A DNA stretch of 64,000 nt, taken from Salipiger marinus (GTDB taxonomy: Bacteria > Pseudomonadota > Alphaproteobacteria > Rhodobacterales > Rhodobacteraceae). The stretch spans positions 1-64,000 of the forward strand of contig NZ_FNEJ01000018.1 of the NCBI RefSeq assembly GCF_900100085.1. The letters are read 5' to 3'. Under the pieces are notes generated by a model, which had not been told where the DNA came from, ran no database searches, and worked only from the letters and a program-made list of their open reading frames with translations. Shown piece after piece: positions 53,357 through 61,812 of this stretch; position 1 is the first letter of the stretch; each line of letters starts with the position of its first letter. The position numbers and the translations under genes were made by a program.

Positions 53357-55312
53357 TCATCCATGCGCTTCAATGATCGCCCGCGTCGTTTGCACTGCCG
53401 CTGCCAGTTCTGATCTGCCTGCATGGTTGAGACCCATTCCTGCGAGATCGAGCGACAGCTGTCCCTGGCCACCTCCGCTTCCAGCAGCACGAGCCGCGCG
53501 GCCTCGAACCTTCGCTGCGCTGACAGGGTCAGTTTTCGCCGCGTTAGGCGCATTCGGGTCGACTTCCCGCGGTCCCGCAGCCGCCCGAACCTCCTGCAAT
53601 TCCTGCTTCAGCTTCTCGACCGTCTCGCGAGTCTCGGACATCTGTCGGTCCCGCCGAAGGCCTTCCTCATCCGGATACGGGAAGCTTCCCGATTGACCGG
53701 CGTGCAGAACCTTCAACACCGGGTCCTCGAAATACTTCACCCTTCTTGCCCGGATCGGCATCTGCGCGTCGATCACGAGGATGACCTCGTCTAGGTCCAT
53801 GCGCCGGGCCTCATCCTCGGTCAGGAGCGGGGTATCTTCTGTCCTCTCCGAGACGCTGCGCCCTTCGAATGGATTGCGTCCAACAGCACGGGAGCGGGTC
53901 ACCACACGCTTGGTGGTCTTGCCGACAGCCTGGCTCAATTCCTCGATGGTCTTCTGCTCGGACGGGGTGAGGTAGAGCTTTACCCCGGCGCCGCCCTGCA
54001 GCGACCGGCGGGTGTTTTCGCCATAGATCTCATCGAGCGCGGGGATGGTCTGGGTCACGATCGCGAGGTTGCCGCCGAACGAGCGCAGCGTCTTGATGCT
54101 CTCGGCGACGATCGGCATCTTCCCGAGCCGGTCGAACTCGTCGAGTATGATCATGACCGGCCAAGGTTCGTCATCGCCAGGTTCCTGTGCTTGCAGCGAA
54201 GCGATCAGGTCCGAGAAAAAGAGACGGATCAGCGGGGCAAGCGGTCGGATCATCTCGGATTCGACCACAAGATAGATCGCATGTGGGCGGCGGCGGATAT
54301 CCCGGAATGAGAAGTCAGAGGTCGCGGTGGCCGCGTCGATCGCGCGGTTGTCCCAAGTGTCGAGACCCGATGTCATCAGGAGGGAGAGGTAGGAAGTGAG
54401 GGTGTCGTTGTTGGTCGATGCCATACGCTCGAAGATCAGTTTGGCCGACTTGTTCTTCACCTCCTGCGAACGCTTCAGGTATTCCTTCTGCTTGTCGCCC
54501 CCCGAGGCTGTGATGCGATAGATCTCGCCGATGGTCGGCACGCCGCGCTCGAAGGCCAGAAGACCGGCCGCCACGAACAAGTCGATGCCCCCGGCCAGAA
54601 GCCCGCTCAGCTTTTCATTGTCGGTCTGCAGGAAGAGCTTCGCGGTGAGTTTCAACTCCATCTGCTGCCGGTCGGGGTTGGTCATGGCAGCAATGCGCGC
54701 CAGCGGATTATAGCGATGTGTCGGTCGGTCCCAGTCGGTCGGCGCGAAGCGGAAAACCTTGTCCCCCATGCTGGCTCGGAAGCGCGAGGTCTCGCGGAAG
54801 TTCTCGCCTTTCACGTCGAGCACCACGGCGGAGCCCTTGTAGGTCAGCAGGTTCGGGATCACGAACCCCACGCCCTTGCCCCGGCCCGTAGGCGCCACGA
54901 TCAGCGCGTGGGGGAAGGTTTTTGAAACTAGGAACGGGCGCTTGGATTTCGGGGAGCCGAGCTTGCCCAGAAGGAAGCCGCCGCCGGGCTTGGCAAAGAA
55001 GCCGTTCCTCTTCATCTCGCTGCGAGTCTGCCAATGCGTCGTCCCGAAGCGGGTCAATGCATCCCCCAGAAGCGTGACGCTCAGCATCAGCGATGCCAGG
55101 CCGAAGCCGCCAAGGATAAGGTTCACCCAGAGGAAGTCTTTTGGCGCGGACTGAGACAGACCCCGATATTCGCGGGCAAGCAGGGTGACGTCGAAACGGG
55201 TGGGAGAAAGCCCATAGCGGAACATGACAAAGCCGGTCGCCACGACATAGCCCATGGCGAGACCGACCAGCACGAGGCTCAAAACTCCTAGGGCAATCTT
55301 GCCTTTATCCAT
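53357..55312 (-). CDS. virD4: VirD4/TraG coupling protein
   Basis: This 651-aa ATPase has two N-terminal membrane helices (about 5-26 and 60-83). Walker A is APTGRGKG (140-147) and Walker B is MIILDEFDRLG. It brings the relaxase-DNA complex to the VirB channel. ATG 55312 lies inside the end of the relaxase gene (8-base overlap), so both are coupled. Confidence 0.92.
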   Translation of the reverse strand: MDKGKIALGVLSLVLVGLAMGYVVATGFVMFRYGLSPTRFDVTLLAREYRGLSQSAPKDFLWVNLILGGFGLASLMLSVTLLGDALTRFGTTHWQTRSEMKRNGFFAKPGGGFLLGKLGSPKSKRPFLVSKTFPHALIVAPTGRGKGVGFVIPNLLTYKGSAVVLDVKGENFRETSRFRASMGDKVFRFAPTDWDRPTHRYNPLARIAAMTNPDRQQMELKLTAKLFLQTDNEKLSGLLAGGIDLFVAAGLLAFERGVPTIGEIYRITASGGDKQKEYLKRSQEVKNKSAKLIFERMASTNNDTLTSYLSLLMTSGLDTWDNRAIDAATATSDFSFRDIRRRPHAIYLVVESEMIRPLAPLIRLFFSDLIASLQAQEPGDDEPWPVMIILDEFDRLGKMPIVAESIKTLRSFGGNLAIVTQTIPALDEIYGENTRRSLQGGAGVKLYLTPSEQKTIEELSQAVGKTTKRVVTRSRAVGRNPFEGRSVSERTEDTPLLTEDEARRMDLDEVILVIDAQMPIRARRVKYFEDPVLKVLHAGQSGSFPYPDEEGLRRDRQMSETRETVEKLKQELQEVRAAAGPREVDPNAPNAAKTDPVSAAKVRGRAARAAGSGGGQGQLSLDLAGMGLNHAGRSELAAAVQTTRAIIEAHG

Positions 55313-57653
55313 GGGTGATCCCCTTCTCACCATGTGCCGCGGCGTGGCGCGCACGCTGCGCCTCGATCTGCTCTTCGGCCAGAGCATCGAGAACGCGCTC
55401 CATGGCCGGGCCATGCGCGGTGACCTCGCTGCTTTGAAGATAGGTCTTGGCGAGTTCCAGTTGGCGCAGCGGATCCTCGGTGAACTTGTCCAGGACGTCC
55501 GCATTTCCCGCCCGCAGCGCGTCGATTGCGTCAGGGCTTAGTCGCTCGTTTATCTGCTGCACGATGTCCTGCTGCTCTGACTCGGAGAGTGGGCCCTCGA
55601 CGTCGGCGTTTCGCACAAAGGCCATGACGGTTGGCGCTGTCTCCTCCAGATACCGGCGCTCGGCGTAGTCCTGTCGCGCCTGGTCCTCGATCTCGAAACT
55701 GCGTTCGCTGATATAGGCACGCGACGCGCCGAGCGAACGAAGGTGATTGATTTCGTCCTGGACGGCCTGCCCGAACTCGTCATCCGGCATCTCCGTGCGA
55801 TAACGGGCGAGGATGCGGAGCTCTTCGGTGATCGGACCGAGATGATCCGAAGGATCCCGCAAGGCGAGGTCCATGTCGCCAGCATGAAGCGTGCGGTCCT
55901 GCTCCGATACCGCATATTGCGGCGGCATTCGACTGTCAGTCATCTGTTCCCAAGCCATCGAGGCCAATTCGGCATGTTGCGGAGATCTCTGCGCATAGGC
56001 GTCGAACGCGACGCGGGCCTCTTCAACCTCCACGGCGCCGGCCCGCCTTACAGACGGGTCGTCGGAGAACGGATGATCGAAATCCGTCCGACGGAACTGC
56101 GCCACCAGCGCCCTGAACGCCTGCCGCTCCGATGGGGCAAAGATTTCGGGCCCGTCCTTCTCGAGATCACCCCCTGATGCCGCCAACCGCTCGCCGAGCG
56201 CTGGCTCAGCGTTGTCCACCTCGTCGATCTCGGTTGGCGCGCGAAGGACGCGTACGTCGGTCAGGACATCGCCCAACCGAACATGCACGGCTTCCAGCCG
56301 GTCGAGCGCTTCTTCCCGGTCCGCAGATTTCTCCAGATCGAGATCGCTTGCTTTGGCAATCCCCTGCAGATCCTGTGCCAGCCACTGGCGCTCCAATGCG
56401 GCATTGCCTGCCCCCTCCCGCAGGCGCGCGGCCACAGCCTCGGCATCGATGCCCGTGCCTTGCAACGCCTCGGCCAGCTTTGGTGCCACCTCTCCATCGT
56501 CAAGACGCGCGAGGTGTTCTTCACTTAAGTTCGGCCTTGCATAGATGCCGTCCCTGGATGGGGCATCGACCAGGGCGGCGGAGCGATCCCCGAGCGGGTT
56601 CAAATGCGCGACCGAGGCCAGAACGTCGGTCAGCTTGCGCTCGATCACCGGCCTCTCGGCCGCCGGCGCCCTGTCGATCGCCGCCTCGATCTGGCGAATG
56701 TTCTGAGAAAACTCGGTGATCAGCGTGTCGAACGCTGCTTCGTCTTGGGACATGTAGATGGCTCCGTCAGATTGAATCTGACCGCCTCTGGCAAGGATGG
56801 TGCTGGCCCTCTCGAGCGCTTCGGCCACGTCTTCGAAATTCGAACGGGACGCCTCCGCCGCGAGCCCGCGATAGATCAAAGCGTTGTGCCGGACGGTTTC
56901 CAGAGCGGCCGCCAGGTCAGCACCGGTTCTCCGGCGCTCGACCGGGGGACGACCTTCGTCGCGAGCCTTGTAGATTTCATCGATCTCGGCGCGGTAGGTA
57001 GTGACGCCGCGATCCAGACGGCGCGTCGCCTCAAGGCGGATCCCATGAACTTGGGCCGCCTCGACCATCGCCTCGCGAAAGGCGTCGTAGTTGAAGTGAT
57101 GATCCTTCCCGAGAAAGAACATTTCGCCATCCTTGCTGCGGCGGTTCAGAACGATATGCGCATGTGGATGCGCGCGATCTTGGTGTATTGCAGCAATATA
57201 GTCGAATTGCGACCCCTCACCTTGAAAGAACTTCTCGCAGACCGCCTGGGTGATATCGCGCACCTCCTCGCCGCTGGTTCCAACCGGGAATGCCATCAGC
57301 AGATGCGACGTATGGCCAAGCTTGGGGCTGTAGCGCTCGTTCCACTGGTTCTCGAACCGCCGCGCCACTCGGTTGATCTCGGCTTCCGAGAGCTGCTTCT
57401 TCCCGTCATGGGTGCCGCGACTGTCGAGGATATGGGTCGACTTCGTCGTGAGATATGTGAGCTGCGCCCGTAGCTGCGCCCCGGTGTGGCAGCCCCCTTT
57501 CGAGATAGCCTTGAAGATCGCTGGCGAATAGCCGCGCGCGGCCCGAACCATCTGCGCGCCCATGGAAAGCCCCTGCCAGGATCCCGAAACCCGGCTCCAG
57601 CCTCGTTCAAATAGCGCCGGGTCGATGCCACGGACCCGGTCACTCCGCGCCAT
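55305..57653 (-). CDS. VirD2/TraA-type conjugative relaxase
   Basis: This 782-aa protein has the relaxase domain in the first 200 residues. The metal-binding motif is HQDRAHPHAH (His157, His162, His164, His166), and Tyr67 in LTYLTTKS is a candidate nucleophile. The long C-terminal part is helical, acidic and contains no helicase motif. It nicks at oriT and pilots the strand. The start is ATG 57653, inside the end of the MobC-like gene (overlap 57640-57653). Confidence 0.88.
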   Translation of the reverse strand: MARSDRVRGIDPALFERGWSRVSGSWQGLSMGAQMVRAARGYSPAIFKAISKGGCHTGAQLRAQLTYLTTKSTHILDSRGTHDGKKQLSEAEINRVARRFENQWNERYSPKLGHTSHLLMAFPVGTSGEEVRDITQAVCEKFFQGEGSQFDYIAAIHQDRAHPHAHIVLNRRSKDGEMFFLGKDHHFNYDAFREAMVEAAQVHGIRLEATRRLDRGVTTYRAEIDEIYKARDEGRPPVERRRTGADLAAALETVRHNALIYRGLAAEASRSNFEDVAEALERASTILARGGQIQSDGAIYMSQDEAAFDTLITEFSQNIRQIEAAIDRAPAAERPVIERKLTDVLASVAHLNPLGDRSAALVDAPSRDGIYARPNLSEEHLARLDDGEVAPKLAEALQGTGIDAEAVAARLREGAGNAALERQWLAQDLQGIAKASDLDLEKSADREEALDRLEAVHVRLGDVLTDVRVLRAPTEIDEVDNAEPALGERLAASGGDLEKDGPEIFAPSERQAFRALVAQFRRTDFDHPFSDDPSVRRAGAVEVEEARVAFDAYAQRSPQHAELASMAWEQMTDSRMPPQYAVSEQDRTLHAGDMDLALRDPSDHLGPITEELRILARYRTEMPDDEFGQAVQDEINHLRSLGASRAYISERSFEIEDQARQDYAERRYLEETAPTVMAFVRNADVEGPLSESEQQDIVQQINERLSPDAIDALRAGNADVLDKFTEDPLRQLELAKTYLQSSEVTAHGPAMERVLDALAEEQIEAQRARHAAAHGEKGITHG

Positions 57654-58227
57654 TCTCATCCCTCTCGGCGAGGCCCGCCAGGGCAGAGCTGATCTCAAGG
57701 TCCAGCAGGCTGCGCCGCGCACGCGACATCTCCTGGACCTGGTCGGCCAGATCGAAGACCAGACCCGCAAGGGCGCGGACGTCACGGTGACTTGAGGCCG
57801 GGTAGGACAGTCTCTCGCCCCGCACCTTGGCCTCGTTCAGACGTCGCGCGATCTGGTTCACGTTGTTGCCGACCCGGTTGAGCGCGGCGCCGAGGCAGCG
57901 CAACTCGTCACACATCTCGTCGTCGGGCAGGAAGACACCTGCGGCCGCCAGCATCAGGCGGCGCATGGCATCCGAGCGGTGCGCAATCCCGCGCCGCGAC
58001 AGCGCCGCGTCGAACCGGCGCAGGTCGTCGTCCGAGACCCGGATCCCCACAACCCGCGATCGGCTGCCGTTCGCTGTCTGACGCTCATCCCGGTGGTTCA
58101 CCACGTTGTAGATCGTCTTCAGGCTGACATCGTAGCGCGCGGCCAATGACGCCGCGGAGACGCCGTTCCGGCGCTCCTGGGCGATGGTCAATCGCTCGAT
58201 CTCTGACAGTCTGCGGCGGCGGGGCAT
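57640..58227 (-). CDS. MobC-like mobilisation accessory protein with helix-turn-helix
   Basis: This 195-aa protein combines an N-terminal resolvase-type helix-turn-helix (VSAASLAARYDVSLKTIYNVVNH) with a MobC-like C-terminal part (LGAALNRVGNNVNQIARRLNEA, about 120-140). It probably helps the relaxase open oriT, which likely lies just upstream. The start is ATG 58227 after AGGAAC; a TTG start at 58257 is possible. Confidence 0.75.
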   Translation of the reverse strand: MPRRRRLSEIERLTIAQERRNGVSAASLAARYDVSLKTIYNVVNHRDERQTANGSRSRVVGIRVSDDDLRRFDAALSRRGIAHRSDAMRRLMLAAAGVFLPDDEMCDELRCLGAALNRVGNNVNQIARRLNEAKVRGERLSYPASSHRDVRALAGLVFDLADQVQEMSRARRSLLDLEISSALAGLAERDENGAE

Positions 58228-58262
58228 TTTGAAGTTAACGTTCCTATTTCTTGCCAACTTCG

Positions 58263-58313
58263 TACAAGCCCGCCGACTCCCAACGCAAGTGGAGTCGGCT
58301 ATAAGGGCTTGTA
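58263..58313. other. oriT: Candidate origin of transfer (oriT) hairpin
   Basis: A bipartite inverted repeat lies between the MobC-like and ParA-like genes. The outer arms are TACAAGCCC / GGGCTTGTA. The inner arms are GCCGACTCC / GGAGTCGGC. The loop is 10 nt, with a TATAA bulge on one side. The position next to the relaxase operon fits oriT. A nic site is not identified. Confidence 0.55.
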
Positions 58314-58779
58314 CTCAATGTAGAAAATCTCCTTGCAGGGGCGATTTCCCGTCCTTTGTCAAATGGATCGCGCTTCGCGCTCATGGCACCACGCGATGCG
58401 GTCCCCGCATCGCGCATCGCGTCTTTCGCGCCCCGTCTCTTGCACCCCGCAAGACGGGTTTTGCCGCGTGCTAACCGTCTCGCGTCACCCGCAGAACGAC
58501 ATACGCGAGACTGCCTCCCGTCGTCTGGAGCGCGCTATCCGTCACCTGCATTCCGTCCGCAGCACATCGCCAAACGCATCCCGACATTTGGAGGGTGTGT
58601 GGTGCCCCGCGACGAATGCTGAAGGCACCACGGCAGACGTCGCACGGTCATCGCAAAACGCCGCCCGCAGCATGCCAGGCGCGGGTCGCATCCCGACTTC
58701 TGCTTGACCCCTCCGCCTCATGCGTTTAGCGACACTTTAGCATTATCGTTGCGATTCACTATTTTTGCGGAGGATCAGA
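58314..58779. other. Gene-free region between oriT candidate and the ParA-like gene
   Basis: Several further hairpins are present (for example GCGATGCGG-TC-CCGCATCGC and CCCGTCT...AGACGGG in 58,390-58,456). No gene was supported. It may be part of oriT or the promoter of the VirC-like genes. Confidence 0.4.
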
Positions 58780-59499
58780 ATGCCGAACGAAAATCTTGTG
58801 GTGATCGCAGCGATGGCCCGGAAAGGGGGCAGTGGAAAAACGACGCTTTCGCGCGCCTTGATCAGCGCCGCGATCGCCGCCGGACGCAGAGTGATGTTGA
58901 TCGACACGGACAGCACGAGAGTACTCGGGGCATGGCATGCTCGGGCGGAAGCCGGTGGGCTGAGTTCGTCGCTTCTCTGCTCGGCCACCGTCGAAAGCGT
59001 GGCGGGTGTCGAGGGTCAGATCGATCAGGTCTACATGGCAGGCACAGCAGACTTCATCTTCATCGATACCGCGGGGGTCGGTGCCGAATGGTCAGACGGC
59101 ATCGCGGTGCTTGCGGACCACATTGTGACGCCCGTCATGCTGTCGACATCTGATTTCGATGTCGGAGCGCAGACGGCTGATTGGTTTGAGAAGCTGAAAT
59201 CCCGTGTTGACGACCCCTCCGGCCTGCCGCGCCACCACGTCGTCCTCAACATGGTTGACCCGAAAACGACCCGTGCTGACGCCGCCCTAATTGAAGAAGC
59301 GCTCACCCGTTTTCCGGTGATTGAGACCGTCATGATGCGGCGGAACACTTACAAGGAGATGGACCAGAAGGGGCTTCTCCACGCCTTGGCGCTGGAAAAG
59401 CAAACCGATCCAAACCCTCTGATGCGTCCACATGTACGTCATGTCGTCGAGGCGCTCGAGGAGGCGACGGACATCCTCAACAATATTCTTGCTGCGTGA
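58780..59499 (+). CDS. ParA/VirC1-like ATPase
   Basis: This 239-aa protein has the deviant Walker A KGGSGKTT (15-22). RRVMLIDTDSTRVLGAW and FIFIDTAG follow. It starts at ATG 58780 after GGAGGAT. Its place beside the relaxase and before a VirC2-like gene suggests a VirC1-type function (recruiting the relaxosome to the secretion channel). Plasmid partition is the alternative. Confidence 0.78.
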   Translation: MPNENLVVIAAMARKGGSGKTTLSRALISAAIAAGRRVMLIDTDSTRVLGAWHARAEAGGLSSSLLCSATVESVAGVEGQIDQVYMAGTADFIFIDTAGVGAEWSDGIAVLADHIVTPVMLSTSDFDVGAQTADWFEKLKSRVDDPSGLPRHHVVLNMVDPKTTRADAALIEEALTRFPVIETVMMRRNTYKEMDQKGLLHALALEKQTDPNPLMRPHVRHVVEALEEATDILNNILAA

Positions 59500-59509
59500 G
59501 GACAGTCGA

Positions 59510-60151
59510 TTGCGCAAGAAGATCCCGACCATCACTAGGCCCGACCCAGCCTACGCCGCCACCCTGCAACAGGGTGACCGCGAGGTTCCCGGGAAGGAGG
59601 AAGAGGCACAGGTCACAGCAACAAAGACTGGGACCCCAGCCGCTGACGTTGACGCTGATCCGCACGAGTCAGAGCGTGTCCCGGAAGGTGCCGTGGCGCC
59701 GCACCAAGTCACCGCGGAAAGCTCTGACCCGCATACCAGCCTGAGAGCTCCCGTATCGGCGCGCGCTTTGAGCCCGACCCGGAAGATCGACATCAGGGTC
59801 AACGCACTCGAACGACAGGAAGCAGCGCTGGAGACTTGTGGTGTTGAGCCAGCACATGTGGTGCGTGCCGCCCTGCGCCGTGCAGTCAAAGGCTGGCAAC
59901 TATCGCCGGTCTTCGCCCCAGTCGCGGAGGAGCGACGCACTCGAAACACGCAGTGGCAGGCCCGTACATCTCTGGCAGTCGATGCGGCCAGCCTGGGTGT
60001 CCTCCTCCGGGACCACGACCCCCTCGACGTCTTGAGTAAATGGGCTCTGATCCGCGGCCAAGTGGAACCACGCATATGGGGCGAGATCGACAAAATCTTG
60101 GAAGAAATTGCTGTTCCCGCTGCATCGCCGCATGAGCAGCACACACCGTAA
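59510..60151 (+). CDS. VirC2-like ribbon-helix-helix protein
   Basis: This 213-aa protein starts at a TTG codon after GAGGA. The N-terminal part is disordered. The C-terminal half begins TRKIDIRVNALERQEAALETCGVEPAHVVRAALRRAVKGW and is predicted to be a ribbon-helix-helix fold like VirC2. It is directly downstream of the ParA/VirC1-like gene. It would bind near oriT and stimulate transfer. Confidence 0.65.
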   Translation: MRKKIPTITRPDPAYAATLQQGDREVPGKEEEAQVTATKTGTPAADVDADPHESERVPEGAVAPHQVTAESSDPHTSLRAPVSARALSPTRKIDIRVNALERQEAALETCGVEPAHVVRAALRRAVKGWQLSPVFAPVAEERRTRNTQWQARTSLAVDAASLGVLLRDHDPLDVLSKWALIRGQVEPRIWGEIDKILEEIAVPAASPHEQHTP

Positions 60152-60312
60152 GAGACCTATCTGAAAAGATAACTTGCATTTCGCCGGTGGATTTTCGCCC
60201 AACGGCGGAAGCTCGCCTTGCAGTTGCGGAGAGCGTGGCGCTAATGAGCGTCATATAGAATTTCAGACCTCAGTGGTGATGAGTTACGAGGTCCATTTTG
60301 GAGGAACGCATT

Positions 60313-60552
60313 ATGAACACGAAGCCCCGCCTGACTGGCGAACCGATCATGCGCATCCTCTGCGAGACATCTGAAAATCTGGTTGGCTACCTGTACCAAT
60401 GGAACAATGGTGACGTGCAGCCTGCCTGGTTCGACGGCGCCATGGCGGACGTTCGCTATGAACCATTCTTTCAAGCGCCGGAACAAAACCCCGCCGATCC
60501 GAAGGCCCCCAGACCGCGTCAGCAAGGTCTGACGCACCTTGAAAAGGCATAG
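60313..60552 (+). CDS. Small conserved-looking hypothetical protein
   Basis: This 79-aa protein starts after GGAGG. It contains IMRILCETSENLVGYLYQW and VQPAWFDGAMADVRYEPFF. No signal peptide or membrane helix is seen, and no family is recognised. Confidence 0.6.
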   Translation: MNTKPRLTGEPIMRILCETSENLVGYLYQWNNGDVQPAWFDGAMADVRYEPFFQAPEQNPADPKAPRPRQQGLTHLEKA

Positions 60553-60612
60553 CTCAAGGCCTCGCGTCGGTTTGTGGGTCACCCCATCGCGCAGGTCCTT
60601 TGAGCGATAGAG

Positions 60613-60672
60613 TTGACTTCTATGCCTCAGAAGTGGTCTAGATGTGAGTTATAGAAAGGATGTCTATAACTC
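60613..60672 (+). promoter_or_regulatory. Promoter and hairpin/operator before fic
   Basis: TTGACT (60613-60618), an 18-nt spacer and TCTAGA (60637-60642) form the promoter. A perfect 10-bp inverted repeat GAGTTATAGA / TCTATAACTC (60646-60655, 60663-60672) follows, with the ribosome site AAGGA in the 7-nt loop and the ATG directly after the second arm. Confidence 0.6.
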
Positions 60673-61812
60673 ATGGCTTGGAACTGGACGCTGCCTGATT
60701 GGCCGGATTTCCGGTATGACGCCTCCGCTCTGGAGCCGTTTGAGCAGACGTTCCTGCTGTCGTCCGGAGAAATCCTCGGCGCGGTCCATCATGTCAGCCA
60801 GCCGGAACGCGAGCAACTCCGCATCGAACTGCTCAGCGAGGAAGCGATGCAGACGAGCGCCATCGAGGGTGAAATCCTCGATCGGCTCAGTGTGCAATCT
60901 TCGCTGCGCCGCCATCTGGGCCTCGATCCGGACAGCTACCCTGCCAAACCGCGCGAACAGGGCGTCGCGGAAATGATGGTCGACGTCTATTCCAGTTTTG
61001 CAGAGCCGCTAACCCATGAGACACTGTACCGCTGGCATCGGATGCTCCTGTCCCATGACCGTCGGTTGGAAACCATTGGGGCCTACCGACAACACGCCGA
61101 GGCGATGCAAATCGTTTCCGGCCGCCTTGACCGGCCCACGATCCATTTCGAAGCGCCGGCCTCGGAGCGGGTCATGCCTGAGATGGAGCGATACGCGGAT
61201 TGGTTCAACAAGACCGGGCCGGGGGGAGCAGAGCCGCTTCCAGCGCTGACGCGCGCAGGGCTAAGCCACCTCTATTTCGAGAGCATCCATCCCTTCGAAG
61301 ACGGCAACGGCCGCTTGGGTCGCGCCCTCGCTGAAAAGTCGCTGGCGCAGAACATTGGCCAGCCGACCCTCATCTCGCTCGCCTTCACCATCGAGAAGGA
61401 GCGCAAGGGATACTACGATCAGCTTGAGCAGCATCAAAAAACGCTCGACGTGACCGATTGGCTCGTCTGGTTCGCAGAAGTTGTCTTGAAGGCCCAACAG
61501 GCAACACTCGACCGCGTCGGCTTCTTCATCAGCAAGGCACACTTCTACGATCGTCACAGAGACCACTTGAACGAACGCCAAGCCAAGGCCATCGCTCGAA
61601 TATTTCGGGAAGGCCCTGGCGGTTTCAAAGGCGGCCTCAGCGCCGACAACTATCTCAAGATCACCGGAACCTCACGCGCAACCGCAACCCGCGATCTGCA
61701 GGACCTGGTCGAGAAAGGTGCGCTCAGCCGAACTGGAGATCGACGCCATACGAGGTACTGGTTGAACCTGAATCCGAAAATCATCACACAGGTCGCCCGA
61801 CAATATCCATGA
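60673..61812 (+). CDS. fic: Fic-domain AMP-transferase
   Basis: This 379-aa protein has an N-terminal DUF4172-like region and an inhibitory helix motif TSAIEGE (61-67). The Fic motif [12 protein letters not shown] (206-217) has all catalytic residues, including His206. A C-terminal winged helix ([28 protein letters not shown]) follows. It would AMPylate a target protein and keep itself off by the Glu in the inhibitory helix (class II). Its promoter has a hairpin that may be its own operator. Its end overlaps the convergent restriction gene by 29 bases. Confidence 0.88.
   Translation: MAWNWTLPDWPDFRYDASALEPFEQTFLLSSGEILGAVHHVSQPEREQLRIELLSEEAMQTSAIEGEILDRLSVQSSLRRHLGLDPDSYPAKPREQGVAEMMVDVYSSFAEPLTHETLYRWHRMLLSHDRRLETIGAYRQHAEAMQIVSGRLDRPTIHFEAPASERVMPEMERYADWFNKTGPGGAEPLPALTRAGLSHLYFESIHPFEDGNGRLGRALAEKSLAQNIGQPTLISLAFTIEKERKGYYDQLEQHQKTLDVTDWLVWFAEVVLKAQQATLDRVGFFISKAHFYDRHRDHLNERQAKAIARIFREGPGGFKGGLSADNYLKITGTSRATATRDLQDLVEKGALSRTGDRRHTRYWLNLNPKIITQVARQYP

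Noticed and set aside
58365-58470. Possible CRISPR-like short repeats
   Set aside because: They are unrelated GC-rich hairpins of different sequence and spacing, with no repeat-spacer pattern and no cas gene.
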